This document shows positions 43,645 through 53,237 of a stretch of DNA of 53,237 bases, one piece after another. A program made the position numbers and the translations under genes. Positions within the stretch are counted from its first letter, which is position 1, and each line of letters begins with the position of its first letter. Source of the DNA: an uncultured Methylobacillus sp. (lineage in GTDB: Bacteria > Pseudomonadota > Gammaproteobacteria > Burkholderiales > Methylophilaceae). The DNA is taken from the NCBI GenBank assembly GCA_903824575.1, contig CAIJXJ010000006.1, positions 1-53,237 on the forward strand, written 5' to 3'. The notes below the pieces were generated by a model. That model was given only the letters and a program-made list of their open reading frames with translations. It was not told the origin of the DNA and ran no database searches.

Positions 43645-44670
43645 TCATGACGATGGGCCAGGGCGATAGGGAATCACGATGTGCACCTGATACTGGTTGC
43701 CAGTGACTTTGGTCATGAGGCGCGCTTCGGCGTCGAAATGCAGCGCAAGGCGGTCACGGATATTGGCCAGTGCCATCTTGTTGCCGCTGTGGTGATCGCC
43801 TTCCAGCTGATAAGGGTTGGTCAGCACCAGATGTACCTCATTCCGACTGCGATACAGATTGATGTTAATTTCACCCGCCTCCTGATAGGGCTCGATGCCA
43901 TGGTACACGGCGTTTTCCAGCAGGGGTTGCAATACGAGTGGCGGAATCAACGCATCCTCCGGCATGTTGTCGATGTGCCAGACCAATTGCAGGCGTTCGC
44001 CCAATCGCAGCTTCTCCAGCGCCAAGTACTGGCGGCACAGCTCAAGCTCCTTTTGGAGTGGCACCAGCTGGCGATTATCTGCCATCAGGACACGGAACAG
44101 GTCGGCCATGTCCTCCATTGCGGTTTCGGCACGCCTGGGATCGCTGCGGATGAGAGACAGCACGGCATTGATGCTGTTGAACAAGAAATGTGGCCGGATG
44201 CGCGCCTGTAGCGCCTGCAGTCTCGCCTCCGTGATGGCCGGGGAAAGTGCCCGGCTGCGCAAGTTGAAGTAGAGCAGCAGGCTGCCAACCACCGTCGCCG
44301 CCAGCCAGGCGCTTCGCCACAGCGACAAGGGGAGGTCCTGATTGAGCAGGTCGGCGGCAAAATTCTGGATTCCCGCTGTCAGCAACAGCACCAGCAGCAG
44401 GATGCATAGCATGCCGACTCGATAAGGCAGTCGCGACAGGAATCGGTTGAATGCCAGCAGAATCAGCAGCGTCATCAGCAGAATGGGCTGGACGGCGATC
44501 GATAGTTGCAGCAGGACCGGCGTTGCCGTGACCAGCGAATCCGCGCGGATAACTGCCGCCACCAGCGTCATCAGGTTGACCAGCAGCAGAATGCGAAGTT
44601 GCACGCCCAGATTGCTAAAGTCCGGCAGGGTGACGGGAATGCGCAGGTGGTTTTGCTTTATAATCGACAT
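43645..44670 (-). CDS. algZ: LytS-type sensor histidine kinase, AlgZ/FimS-like
   Basis: A 341-residue membrane kinase. Four to five hydrophobic segments lie in residues 23-137. The His_kinase domain has H161 in RIRPHFLFNSINAVLSLIR, then the N-box LLENAVYHG and a glycine-containing GNKMALANIRDRL. These are the LytS/YehU-type features, shared with AlgZ. No separate sensory domain is seen, so the membrane region probably senses. It is 42 bp from algR and divergent from argH. Confidence 0.88.
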   Translation of the reverse strand: MSIIKQNHLRIPVTLPDFSNLGVQLRILLLVNLMTLVAAVIRADSLVTATPVLLQLSIAVQPILLMTLLILLAFNRFLSRLPYRVGMLCILLLVLLLTAGIQNFAADLLNQDLPLSLWRSAWLAATVVGSLLLYFNLRSRALSPAITEARLQALQARIRPHFLFNSINAVLSLIRSDPRRAETAMEDMADLFRVLMADNRQLVPLQKELELCRQYLALEKLRLGERLQLVWHIDNMPEDALIPPLVLQPLLENAVYHGIEPYQEAGEININLYRSRNEVHLVLTNPYQLEGDHHSGNKMALANIRDRLALHFDAEARLMTKVTGNQYQVHIVIPYRPGPSS

Positions 44671-44700
44671 CCTGTAATTATTTGATCATTGGTGCCCGCA

Positions 44701-46083
44701 ATGCAAGACAAATCAAAGGCTTGGTCGGGAAGATTCAACGAGCCGGTGGCCGAACTGGTCAAGCGCTATACCGCGTCCGTCGAGTTCGATCAGCGTCTGG
44801 CCGAATTCGACATCGAGGGCTCGCTCGCCCATGCCCGTATGCTGGGCCATCAGGGCATCATCGCCATGAGTGATGTGGCCTCGATCGAACAGGGCCTTGC
44901 CGAGATCCTGCAGGACATCCGTGATGGCAAGTTCGAGTGGTTGCTGGACCTGGAAGACGTGCATCTCAATATAGAAAAGCGCTTGACTGACAAGGTCGGT
45001 GACGCTGGTAAGCGCTTGCACACAGGACGTTCCCGCAACGACCAGGTGGCGACCGACGTGCGTCTATGGCTGCGTGCCACGGTGGACGACGTGCTGGCGC
45101 GCATACGAAAACTGCAACTTTCCCTGCTTGATCTGGCTGAGGCGCACTTTGATACCGTGATGCCGGGATTTACCCATCTGCAGGTGGCACAACCAGTGAC
45201 CTTCGGCCACCATCTGCTGGCCTATTACGAGATGTTGAAACGCGATGCCGAGCGCTTCACGGATGCACGCCGCCGCATTAATCGACTGCCGTTGGGGGCG
45301 GCCGCGCTGGCCGGTACCAGTTACCCCATCGATCGTGAGATGGTCGCGCGCGCACTTGGCTTCGACGGGGTGTGTGAAAACTCGCTCGATGCCGTCTCCG
45401 ACCGCGACTTCGCCATCGAATTCACAAGTGCAGCGGCTTTGGTGATGACCCATCTGTCTCGTTTCTCCGAAGAGCTGATTCTGTGGTCCTCGCCACGCTT
45501 TGGCTTTATCGACATCGCCGATCGTTTTTGCACCGGTTCTTCCATCATGCCGCAGAAGAAGAATCCGGACGTGCCTGAACTGGTGCGTGGCAAGACCGGT
45601 CGCGTTACTGGTCACCTGGTGGCGCTCTTGATGCTGATGAAGGCGCAGCCACTGGCCTATAACAAGGATAATCAGGAAGACAAGGAAGGCCTGTTTGACA
45701 CCGCCGATACCTTGCTGATGACGCTTGAAATTTACGCCGACATGTTGCGTGGTATCAGCGTAGACAAAGCGGCCATGCGCCAGGCAGCGTCAGAGGGTTT
45801 CGCCACGGCTACCGATCTGGCCGATTATCTGGTGAAGAAGGGTCTGCCTTTCCGCGACGCCCACGAGATGGTGGCCAAGGCTGTACGTCAGGCGGTCGAT
45901 CAGAATTGCGATCTGGCCAGCCTCGGCCTGCCCCAACTGCAGGCGTTTTCTGCGTTGATAGAGGATGATGTATTCGAAGTGTTGACGCTGGAAGGCTCAG
46001 TTGCCAGTCGTAACCATACCGGCGGGACGGCGCCGGCGCAAGTCAAACAGGCTATCGCCGGGGCTCGCTTGCATCTGGCCTGA
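44701..46083 (+). CDS. argH: Argininosuccinate lyase
   Basis: A 460-residue fumarase/aspartase-superfamily enzyme splitting argininosuccinate into arginine and fumarate. The signature [11 protein letters not shown] (about 279-289) contains the catalytic Ser loop; the His of FTHLQVAQP (about 159) and [10 protein letters not shown] are also present. The start is the ATG at 44701; a TTG 12 bp upstream is in frame but unlikely. A TATAAT lies at 44659-44664 between argH and algZ and may be its -10. Confidence 0.97.
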   Translation: MQDKSKAWSGRFNEPVAELVKRYTASVEFDQRLAEFDIEGSLAHARMLGHQGIIAMSDVASIEQGLAEILQDIRDGKFEWLLDLEDVHLNIEKRLTDKVGDAGKRLHTGRSRNDQVATDVRLWLRATVDDVLARIRKLQLSLLDLAEAHFDTVMPGFTHLQVAQPVTFGHHLLAYYEMLKRDAERFTDARRRINRLPLGAAALAGTSYPIDREMVARALGFDGVCENSLDAVSDRDFAIEFTSAAALVMTHLSRFSEELILWSSPRFGFIDIADRFCTGSSIMPQKKNPDVPELVRGKTGRVTGHLVALLMLMKAQPLAYNKDNQEDKEGLFDTADTLLMTLEIYADMLRGISVDKAAMRQAASEGFATATDLADYLVKKGLPFRDAHEMVAKAVRQAVDQNCDLASLGLPQLQAFSALIEDDVFEVLTLEGSVASRNHTGGTAPAQVKQAIAGARLHLA

Positions 46084-46332
46084 CCGCTTGGAATTTGGAC
46101 CGGTAAAATTACCTATCAGATAGAAATGCATCGTAAATTGAAGAGTTCGGTATAATCCATACTAAAATAGTCGGATTATTAAGGTGTTGCTTCTGAAACT
46201 GATGTTGGTCCAATATGGTGTCAATCGGTCGGGGGGGGGGCGTCCTGCGCCGGAGGTCACTCTGACCGCCATCTTGAAAGTAATGGAATTTTGATTGGTC
46301 ACCCTAAACTCCAGCTATAAGGTGAAACTAAT
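46084..46332. other. Upstream region of the chemoreceptor gene, with a G10 tract
   Basis: No gene is seen. A run of ten G lies at 46231-46240, about 93 bp before the chemoreceptor ATG. It is followed by a small hairpin GGTCA-CTC-TGACC. An isolated TATAAT occurs at 46151-46156 without a convincing -35. No flagellar sigma28 promoter was recognised. Confidence 0.5.
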
Positions 46333-48954
46333 ATGGAAGCATCTTTTAATCTCCGTCGTGCAGCCAAGCAACTGATCACGATTCTGATAGGCGTGGGACT
46401 GCTGAACCTGTCAGGCAGCTACCTACTCTCCGGCCAGGTAGCAGATTACAATCATCGTCTGGACATCCTGAATCAGGCCAATGCCGATACCCATGCCTTG
46501 CTGTTCCGGGTATCGCAAATCCAGCAGTTTCTGACCGACGTCAGTGCCACCGGAGATCCCAATGGTTACAAGGATGCACAGGAGAATTTCGACGCGGCGA
46601 ACAAGTTATTGGCGGAACTGGATCAACTGGAGCCGAAGTTCAAAGCTGCGATATCGGATACGCGAGGCAAGCTCGCAATCTTTCATGAAACCGGTCGCGA
46701 AATGGCTGCCGCCTATTCCGGCAAGGGGGGGCGCGAAGCCGGTAATCTGATCATGAAGCGGGCGGGGTCAGGTTTCGACGCGCGTGCGGAGGAACTGGCT
46801 GCAGGTCTGGACCAGTTGGTCAAGCCACTTGATCTGGACTATGCCGCCACCAACGCGCTGGTCAGCAGCAAGATCCGGCAATTGCGCTGGATGTCGCTCC
46901 TGATCAATTTCCTGTCAATTGCCGTGTTTGCCGTCATGTTCGTGCGCATTGGCCGACAACTGACCGGCTATCTTGGCGGTGAGCCGAGTGAGCTGTATGC
47001 GGCTGCCCGCCGCATCGCTGAAGGCGATTTCGAGTTTACGCTGGCACACGGGGCCGATCAGCGCCACAGCGTGCTCGCGCAAATGGAAATCATGCGGCAG
47101 GAACTCCAACAGGCCGATGCACGTTCTGTCGAGGCCTTGCGCATCAAGGTTGGTCTCGACAGCGTGTTTTCCAGCGTCATGATTGCCGACAATGAGCGCA
47201 AGATCATCTACCTGAACCAGTCGGCGCAAAAGTTGTTCAAAAACCTCCAGGCAAACGTGCAAACCCAGATTGCCGGTTTTGATGCTGAAAATTTGATCGG
47301 CTCCAGCATCGATTTGCTGCACAAAAATCCATCACATCAGGCCGGCATGCTGGCGACGCTGGATCATTTTCACCATGCCACCATCAAGATTGGTGGCCGC
47401 ACCATGTCCATCGGTGCCAGTCCGATCAAGAACGAACAAGGCGAGCGACTGGGAACGGTGGTGGAGTGGGAGGATATTACCGATGACCTGGCCCTCAAGG
47501 CGCACGAACAGGCACTGGCCGATGAAAACTTGCGGGTCAAGATCGCACTGGACAATGTCTCGACCAACGTCATGATGGCCGATAATGACCTCAACATCAC
47601 CTACATGAACAAGTCGATCGTCAGCATGATGACGGCCGCTGAGGCCGATCTGCGCCAGGCCTTGCCGGGCTTCAACGTATCCAGGCTGATGGGCGCCAGC
47701 ATTGACCAGTTTCACAAGTCCGCATCCCACCAGCGCATCTTGCTGGGGGCTCTGACCACCAATTACAAAACGCAGATCGTGGTGGGGGGACGTACCTTTG
47801 CATTGTCGGCCAATCCGGTGATGAACGATAAGGGCGAGCGTCTGGGCTCGGTGGTTGAATGGACCGACCGTACCGCTGAAGTTGCAGTGGAGCAGGAAGT
47901 CGCCCAACTGGTGAATGCCTCCGTTATGGGGGACTTCTCCCGTCGTGTCCAGTTGACGGACAAGGAAGGCTTCTTCCTAACGCTTGGGACTGGCATGAAC
48001 AAGCTGATGGATACCAGCGAAGTTGGCCTCAACGAGGTGGTGCGGGTGTTGGCCGCACTGTCCAGAGGCGATCTCACGGAAACCATCAGCAACGAATATT
48101 TCGGCACCTTCGGGCAGCTGAAAGATGATTCCAATGCCACAGTCAGCAGCCTGAAGGAACTCATTTCCGGGTTCAAGATTGCCGTGGACTCAATCAACAC
48201 GGCGGCCCGTGAAATTGCCGCCGGCAATACCGACCTGTCGCAACGCACTGAAGAGCAGGCGTCCAGTCTGGAGCAGACTGCATCCAGCATGGAGCAACTG
48301 GCATCCACCGTAAAGCAGAACGCCGAGAATGCCAAGCAGGCCAATCAATTGGCCTCCGCTGCGTCCGATGTCGCGGTCAAGGGAGGTCAGGTAGTGGGTG
48401 AGGTGGTGAATACCATGGCGAATATCAACGCATCGTCGCGCAAGATCGTTGATATCATCAGCGTCATCGATGGCATTGCCTTCCAGACCAATATCCTGGC
48501 CCTGAATGCCGCTGTTGAAGCCGCTCGTGCCGGTGAGCAGGGTCGCGGCTTTGCCGTGGTGGCGGCCGAGGTGCGCAATCTGGCACAACGCTCTTCAGCG
48601 GCGGCCAGGGAGATCAAGCAATTGATTTCGGACTCGGTGAAAAACGTGGAAGGCGGAAGTCATCAGGTCGAGCAGGCGGGCAAGACCATGGCGGAAATCG
48701 TGGCCTCGGTGAGGCGTGTGACCGACATCATGGCCGAGATCGCCGCGGCTTCGGTGGAACAGAGTGCCGGCATTGACCAGGTAAACCAGGCAGTGACCCA
48801 GATGGACGAAGTGACTCAGCAGAATGCGGCGCTAGTTGAGCAGGCAGCCGCGGCGGCCAAGGCCATGGAGGAACAATCGGACGGTTTGGCCAATTCGATT
48901 TCCGTATTCAAACTTGATGCTGAAGTTACGCTCAGAATCGGCCATAAAAAATAA
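46333..48954 (+). CDS. Methyl-accepting chemotaxis protein with tandem PAS domains
   Basis: An 873-residue chemoreceptor. TM1 is about 13-33, a helical periplasmic domain spans 34-185, and TM2 is about 187-207. Two homologous cytoplasmic PAS domains follow (about 268-390 and 400-520), each with a pattern like (V/M)MIADN and GERLG(T/S)VVEW. HAMP-like segments lie at about 525-600. The signalling tip reads [23 protein letters not shown] with [15 protein letters not shown]. There is no C-terminal CheR/CheB pentapeptide. AAGGTG lies 9-10 nt upstream. The ligand is unknown; no che genes are in the window. Confidence 0.93.
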   Translation: MEASFNLRRAAKQLITILIGVGLLNLSGSYLLSGQVADYNHRLDILNQANADTHALLFRVSQIQQFLTDVSATGDPNGYKDAQENFDAANKLLAELDQLEPKFKAAISDTRGKLAIFHETGREMAAAYSGKGGREAGNLIMKRAGSGFDARAEELAAGLDQLVKPLDLDYAATNALVSSKIRQLRWMSLLINFLSIAVFAVMFVRIGRQLTGYLGGEPSELYAAARRIAEGDFEFTLAHGADQRHSVLAQMEIMRQELQQADARSVEALRIKVGLDSVFSSVMIADNERKIIYLNQSAQKLFKNLQANVQTQIAGFDAENLIGSSIDLLHKNPSHQAGMLATLDHFHHATIKIGGRTMSIGASPIKNEQGERLGTVVEWEDITDDLALKAHEQALADENLRVKIALDNVSTNVMMADNDLNITYMNKSIVSMMTAAEADLRQALPGFNVSRLMGASIDQFHKSASHQRILLGALTTNYKTQIVVGGRTFALSANPVMNDKGERLGSVVEWTDRTAEVAVEQEVAQLVNASVMGDFSRRVQLTDKEGFFLTLGTGMNKLMDTSEVGLNEVVRVLAALSRGDLTETISNEYFGTFGQLKDDSNATVSSLKELISGFKIAVDSINTAAREIAAGNTDLSQRTEEQASSLEQTASSMEQLASTVKQNAENAKQANQLASAASDVAVKGGQVVGEVVNTMANINASSRKIVDIISVIDGIAFQTNILALNAAVEAARAGEQGRGFAVVAAEVRNLAQRSSAAAREIKQLISDSVKNVEGGSHQVEQAGKTMAEIVASVRRVTDIMAEIAAASVEQSAGIDQVNQAVTQMDEVTQQNAALVEQAAAAAKAMEEQSDGLANSISVFKLDAEVTLRIGHKK

Positions 48955-48980
48955 TGATCAGATTCAACAGGACGGTTAAC

Positions 48981-49157
48981 AATGACCTCTAATCAATTTC
49001 GCAATGTTTGCCTGAAAAATCCGACTGTCCAATCCCAAGCGGATTTAGTCGCTCATTTGAATTTAGACAAGCGATTCTCCCTAAGGCGAAATCAACTCAA
49101 TAACGGCCATGGGACACGGCTCCAGGCCTTGATAGTGAGCTCTGATGACAACCAATA
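48981..49157 (+). CDS. Possible small ORF overlapping the glgX start
   Basis: An open frame of 58 codons, MTSNQFRNVCLKN to VSSDDNQ, begins with ATG and ends 13 bp inside glgX. It has a weak GGACGG 6-11 nt upstream and no recognised similarity. It might be a leader peptide coupled to glgX or chance. Kept only as a candidate. Confidence 0.2.
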
Positions 49158-51394
49158 AAAACTTGCTGTGGCCCGGTCTTCCTCAGCCCCTGGGCGCTAC
49201 CTGGGATGGCAATGGCGTCAACTTCGCCCTGTTTTCGGAACATGCCGAAAAAGTGGAATTGTGCCTGTTTGATTCCGATGGACAGAAAGAACTGGAGCGT
49301 ATTACCCTCTTCGAGCACACCAATCAGGTCTGGCATGGCTACCTGCCGCAGGCCAGGCCCGGCCAGTTATACGGTTATCGGGTGCATGGTCCCTACCTGC
49401 CGGCGGAGGGGCACCGCTTCAACCCCAACAAATTGCTCATCGACCCTTATGCCAAGATGCTGGTGGGCGATCTGCCCTGGTCAGATGCCCACTTTGGCTA
49501 TGAGATCGGCAATGCCGAAGAAGATCTTTCTTTCGATACGCAGGACGATGCCGCCATCATGCCTAAGTGCCGCGTGCTTGATACCCAATTTGACTGGGGT
49601 CGTGACTCGCCACCGAACACGCCGTGGTGCGAAACCGTCATCTATGAACTGCACGTCAAAGGCTTCACCAAGTTGCATCCTGACGTTCCCGAACACCTGA
49701 GGGGTACCTACGCGGCGCTGGGCTGTGAGCCGGTGATTTCGCACCTGAAGAGCTTGGGCATCACGGCGATCGAATTGATGCCGGTGCATGCCTTCCTGGA
49801 TGACAGGCATCTGCTGGAGAAGGGGTTGCGGAATTTTTGGGGCTACAATTCCATCGCTTACTTTGCACCCGACATGCGTTATAGCTCCACGGATTCCATT
49901 GCGGAATTCAAGTCCATGGTCAAGACGCTGCACGCCAATGACATCGAAGTCATTCTGGATGTGGTTTACAACCACACGGCCGAGGGCAACCATAGAGGTC
50001 CGACCTTAAGCTTCCGTGGCATTGATAACGCCGCATACTATCGACTGGAACCCGGCAGTCATCGTTATTATCGCGACTACACCGGTTGTGGCAACACGCT
50101 GGACATGACACACCCGCGCGTGTTGCAGCTGATTATGGACAGCCTGCGCTACTGGGTGCAGGAGATGCACGTGGATGGTTTCCGCTTCGACCTTGCCTCC
50201 GCATTGGCGCGCGAGTTGTACGATGTTGACCGTCTGGGCGCATTCCTCGATATCATTCATCAGGATCCTGTACTGTCCAGCGTCAAGCTCATTGCCGAAC
50301 CCTGGGATCTGGGTGAAGGCGGTTATCAGGTGGGAAATTTCCCGCCTGGCTGGACCGAATGGAACGGCAAGTATCGAGACACGATACGCGACTTCTGGAA
50401 GGGTTCGGACGGCTTGATTTCAAAGCTGGCCTCCAAGCTGACCGGTTCGGCGCACCTCTATAACCACAGCGGTCGACGTCCCCACGCCAGCATCAACTTC
50501 ATCACCGCGCATGATGGATTCACCTTGAAAGACTTGGTGAGCTATAACGAAAAGCATAATGAAGCGAATGGAGAAGGCAATCGGGATGGAGAATCTTATA
50601 ATCGATCGTGGAATTGCGGTGTAGAAGGCCCCACCAACGATCCGGTGGTGCTGGATCTGCGTGCCCAGCAAAGGCGCGCTCTGATGGCTACCCTGTTGCT
50701 GTCACAGGGTGTGCCGATGCTGGTGGCCGGCGATGAGATGGGACGCAGCCAGGCTGGCAACAACAATGCCTATTGCCAGGATAATGAAACCAGCTGGATC
50801 AACTGGAATATTTCTGACGAGGAACGCAAATTCCTCCATTTTGTGCAGCGCATCATAGGCTTGCGAGGCGCTCATCCGGTGCTCCATCGCAATCGTTTCT
50901 TTGTGGGGCGGGAATCCGAGGGCAAAAGGGTCAAGGACCTGGCCTGGTTCGGTCCGGATGGCAATGAAATGGGCGAGCAGGAATGGGGACAATACTTCAC
51001 CCGCTGCCTGGGCGTTTATTTGTTAGGCGAGAATCTGGACGAAATCAGTCGGCAGGGGAAATCCATACGGGATGACGATTTCCTGCTTCTGATCAATGCG
51101 CACCATGAACCAATCTCATTCAAGTTGCCTCGATTCCGTCGTAATGATGCCTGGCAATGTCTGATGGATACGAATCTCGAACTTGGCCTGACCAGTGACG
51201 GCTATTATTCGTGTGGCGATGATTACCATCTCAAGGGGCGCTCAATCGCCCTGCTCATCAGGCCAAAACTGGACCAGGATACGGACGACCTCGACCATGA
51301 GGAAGAAGTGATCGAGGTCTCGGCCCGAGTGGAGGAATTGCTGTACTCAAAAAAAAAACGCTCTCTGGTCGGCCGCTGGCTCTATAAACGCTAA
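49145..51394 (+). CDS. glgX: Glycogen debranching enzyme (isoamylase type, GH13_11)
   Basis: A 749-residue enzyme that cuts alpha-1,6 branches of limit dextrin during glycogen breakdown. An N-terminal CBM48 (about 10-110, starting PGLPQPLGATWDGNGVNFALFS, broken by normal wording) precedes the GH13 barrel. Catalytic residues: D349 (GFRFDLAS), E385 (LIAEPWDLG) and D457 (TAHDGFTL). DVVYNHTAEG is conserved region I. A charged C-terminal extension (about 715-749, EEEVIEVSARVEELLYSKKKR, split here for clarity) is encoded partly by a ten-A run at 51349-51358. It is convergent with the CBM21-phosphatase gene. Confidence 0.95.
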   Translation: MTTNKNLLWPGLPQPLGATWDGNGVNFALFSEHAEKVELCLFDSDGQKELERITLFEHTNQVWHGYLPQARPGQLYGYRVHGPYLPAEGHRFNPNKLLIDPYAKMLVGDLPWSDAHFGYEIGNAEEDLSFDTQDDAAIMPKCRVLDTQFDWGRDSPPNTPWCETVIYELHVKGFTKLHPDVPEHLRGTYAALGCEPVISHLKSLGITAIELMPVHAFLDDRHLLEKGLRNFWGYNSIAYFAPDMRYSSTDSIAEFKSMVKTLHANDIEVILDVVYNHTAEGNHRGPTLSFRGIDNAAYYRLEPGSHRYYRDYTGCGNTLDMTHPRVLQLIMDSLRYWVQEMHVDGFRFDLASALARELYDVDRLGAFLDIIHQDPVLSSVKLIAEPWDLGEGGYQVGNFPPGWTEWNGKYRDTIRDFWKGSDGLISKLASKLTGSAHLYNHSGRRPHASINFITAHDGFTLKDLVSYNEKHNEANGEGNRDGESYNRSWNCGVEGPTNDPVVLDLRAQQRRALMATLLLSQGVPMLVAGDEMGRSQAGNNNAYCQDNETSWINWNISDEERKFLHFVQRIIGLRGAHPVLHRNRFFVGRESEGKRVKDLAWFGPDGNEMGEQEWGQYFTRCLGVYLLGENLDEISRQGKSIRDDDFLLLINAHHEPISFKLPRFRRNDAWQCLMDTNLELGLTSDGYYSCGDDYHLKGRSIALLIRPKLDQDTDDLDHEEEVIEVSARVEELLYSKKKRSLVGRWLYKR

Positions 51395-51476
51395 GCAACT
51401 GGGCTAATAGAAGTTCCTGAACAGGCGCTGCATCTGCTCAAATTCAGTTTCACCGGGTACTTAAATTTTCCCCTGG

Positions 51477-52970
51477 TCAGCGCGGCTCGAACGTCATCAG
51501 ATAGCCAAAGTGATCCGAAACACGGCCATAGTCCTGCTCGGTGAAGAGCTCCCTGGCCGAGGTAACACGCAAGCTGCTCGATTTGTTCATGAAAATATAA
51601 TCGATACGATGGTCATCGTTCAAGTATTTCTGCCAACCCGGGGATGGCGTACCAAATATTTTTGCGAACACTTCAGGTGACCTGGCCGCCAGAAACTGGT
51701 CCTGATATTCATCGGAACTGACGACTAGTTCATAGCCTTTGGAACCCGCCTTGATGTTGAAGTCACCACACAGCATGATAGCCTTGACCGGTTCACCTTG
51801 CTTGGCGGTAGCCCATTGCCTGAGGTTTTTGAATTGCTCGGCAAAGCCGTCATTCCAGCAGCTCAAGTGAGATGAAAAGAGGTTGATCAGGCCGATACTG
51901 GGGACATTGATCTGCGTCATGACCACTCGCCTGGCGTGAATGTTGTAAGGGTCTTCAGTCTTCGATACATACTTGGAATGACGCTTGAGTAGCGGATGGC
52001 GGCTCAATATGGCGACCCCTTCCCGATACTGATCAAAGCCGAGGTGTGACCAGTCGGTGTAGAGATGATAGGGGCTAGCCAGTCGGTCATTGATGATTTT
52101 TGCTGAATTCAGTTCCGGATTCCCCCTGCCTGCATTCCAGGGTTCCGCGACTTCCTGCAGGCAGGCAATATCCACATCCAGCTCGTCAATGGCGCGCGCA
52201 ATCCGGGAGAACTTGGCATCCTGATTTTCTTCCTGCAGGCAATGTAGGTTCAGGATCAATACTTTCAGAGATTTGCGTCGTGCCGAGTAATTCTGGTCGA
52301 AATTATTGTCCCACAGCACCTGATCGTCTGATTCACAGCAAATGCTGTATTGCAAACGGAAGGCGTTGCCAATATTGAGCAGCCCCTTCCAGACCTGGTC
52401 CCTGTCTTCAATCGGGTTGCCGTCACGATTCTGCGAACGACTGCGCTTCTGGTAACAGCGCGTAATGTTGGTCTGTTTCCAGTCATCCATAGTCCAGTGC
52501 ACGGTGACCTTCTGTGCGCGCAACGACTGACTGACTGCGACGGTAATGGGCACTAGTTTGCGGCCATCTTCCAATTCTTGCTGGAAGCCAATGTTGAGCA
52601 ATGGATGATGATCGGTCGCATGGATGCCGGAGTTGGCGAGGCTGCGGTAATTCAATCCGTGATTGTTATCCCAGAACTCGTGCCCGTCAGCACGATAACG
52701 CAAGGCAAACTGGATACCGCCCGGAAGTGCCGCTTGCGGCGCAGGTTTGAAGCTGGCGCTCACCAGCCAGTACTCCTTGTTACCTTGCGTCGCGCTGTGG
52801 AATCTCGCTGGCAAGGTGCGCCACTGGCCATCTTCACCGGACCATATGACATCGATGTGTTTGGTAAAGTGGATATTTTTTACCAGGATGAAAAAAGACA
52901 GGTCCTGCTGGACCAGTCCCTTCTTTCTGCTGACTTCATTGGTTACATATAGCAACTGGACTTCATTCAT
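51477..52970 (-). CDS. Tandem CBM21-like domains fused to an endonuclease/exonuclease/phosphatase (EEP) domain
   Basis: A 497-residue cytosolic protein without a signal peptide. Two N-terminal repeats (about 5-110 and 125-228) look like CBM21, the starch/glycogen-binding fold of PP1 glycogen-targeting subunits. Each ends with the diagnostic WDNN-x3-NY motif (FWDNNHGLNY at 99-108, LWDNNFDQNY at 219-228); the second also has VHWTMDDWKQT. Residues 235-497 are an EEP domain: N241, E273 (CLQEV), H368 (SSHLS), D403/N405 (CGDFNIKAG), D457 (RIDYIF) and D486-H487 (SDHFGY), so all catalytic positions are present. EEP enzymes cut phosphodiesters or phosphomonoesters of nucleic acids, lipids or inositol phosphates. 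GGAG is 9 nt upstream. It follows glgC by 77 bp on the same strand and converges on glgX, pointing to glycogen metabolism. Confidence 0.82.
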   Translation of the reverse strand: MNEVQLLYVTNEVSRKKGLVQQDLSFFILVKNIHFTKHIDVIWSGEDGQWRTLPARFHSATQGNKEYWLVSASFKPAPQAALPGGIQFALRYRADGHEFWDNNHGLNYRSLANSGIHATDHHPLLNIGFQQELEDGRKLVPITVAVSQSLRAQKVTVHWTMDDWKQTNITRCYQKRSRSQNRDGNPIEDRDQVWKGLLNIGNAFRLQYSICCESDDQVLWDNNFDQNYSARRKSLKVLILNLHCLQEENQDAKFSRIARAIDELDVDIACLQEVAEPWNAGRGNPELNSAKIINDRLASPYHLYTDWSHLGFDQYREGVAILSRHPLLKRHSKYVSKTEDPYNIHARRVVMTQINVPSIGLINLFSSHLSCWNDGFAEQFKNLRQWATAKQGEPVKAIMLCGDFNIKAGSKGYELVVSSDEYQDQFLAARSPEVFAKIFGTPSPGWQKYLNDDHRIDYIFMNKSSSLRVTSARELFTEQDYGRVSDHFGYLMTFEPR

Positions 52971-53047
52971 CCAACCATCTCCAAAATTTTACCTTTCTTT
53001 AGTTATTCATGATTAATGCGGATGCCTGGGCCAGCAAGACCAGCCGC

Positions 53048-53237
53048 TTACCTGGAAAAATGAAGGTTTTGTCCCAGCATGTCGGAGGTCACCAAAACAA
53101 TGCCCTTTTCCGACACGTGGAAGCGTTTTCTGTCTTGTTCCAGATCGACGCCGATTTCCATGCCATCAGGAATGTTAGCCCCCTTGTCGATGACAGCACG
53201 TTTCAAAATGACGTTGCGACCAATGGTGACGTTAGGC
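53048..53237 (-). CDS. glgC: Glucose-1-phosphate adenylyltransferase, C-terminal part (5' end outside window)
   Basis: The last 62 codons of GlgC. The left-handed beta-helix end reads ILKRAVIDKGANIPDGMEIG, then DLEQDRKRFHVSEKGIVLV and TSDMLG, matching the conserved bacterial ADP-glucose pyrophosphorylase C-terminus. The enzyme makes ADP-glucose for glycogen synthesis and is usually allosteric. The CBM21-EEP gene follows 77 bp downstream on the same strand, so the two may be co-transcribed. Confidence 0.92.
   Translation of the reverse strand, partial: PNVTIGRNVILKRAVIDKGANIPDGMEIGVDLEQDRKRFHVSEKGIVLVTSDMLGQNLHFSR

Noticed and set aside
1-53237. CRISPR array
   Set aside because: No regularly spaced direct repeats with unique spacers were seen anywhere in the window.

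Overview
The window looks like a chromosomal segment of a betaproteobacterium, probably in the Nitrosomonadales (Gallionellaceae, Sulfuricellaceae or Methylophilaceae-like). This placement is inference. It rests on the order argH / algZ-algR / hemC-hemD-hemX-hemY, the thiD-thiE-hemL and gltB-gltD-hemE clusters, the C5 route to heme, and a PEP-CTERM protein. Both ends cut through genes: a methyltransferase on the left and glgC on the right.

Region 1 (1-9657) is a minus-strand cassette facing a divergent ArsR-family repressor. In transcription order it holds an RND adaptor, an RND permease, a DUF2892-like membrane protein, a TolC-type channel, the cupric reductase/oxidase-assembly protein CcoG, a secreted pentapeptide-repeat protein and a SAM methyltransferase. 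It looks more AT-rich than the core that follows. Region 2 (9883-22784) is core metabolism on the plus strand: a TPR/O-GlcNAc-transferase-like protein, thiD-thiE-hemL (overlapping genes), gltB-gltD and hemE. Intergenic inverted repeats flank hemE, and a duplicated hemE tail lies just downstream.

Region 3 (22987-28185) is accessory. It holds tRNA-Thr(CGT), vapBC, a dispersed repeat also found after arsR, an orphan PEP-CTERM protein, a higBA module whose toxin has a nonsense codon, and an HD-GYP protein. Region 4 (28186-32606) is an OmpR-type two-component system divergent from a small exported Cys/Pro-rich protein and a diheme MauG/peroxidase-like cytochrome. Two 16-bp palindromes of the CusR/HprR type lie between them, so the locus is a candidate copper- or peroxide-responsive unit.

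Region 5 (32660-44670) is one long minus-strand run: algZ-algR, hemC-hemD-hemX-hemY, a small Cys-rich protein, then a complete tripartite RND pump only 20 bp further on. argH diverges from algZ. Region 6 (46333-53237) has a chemoreceptor with two PAS domains and a glycogen locus: glgX, a fusion of two CBM21-like domains to an endonuclease/exonuclease/phosphatase domain, and the 3' end of glgC.

The strongest candidates for something new are the tandem-CBM21 phosphatase-like protein beside glgC/glgX, and the palindrome-controlled two-component / small secreted protein / MauG unit.
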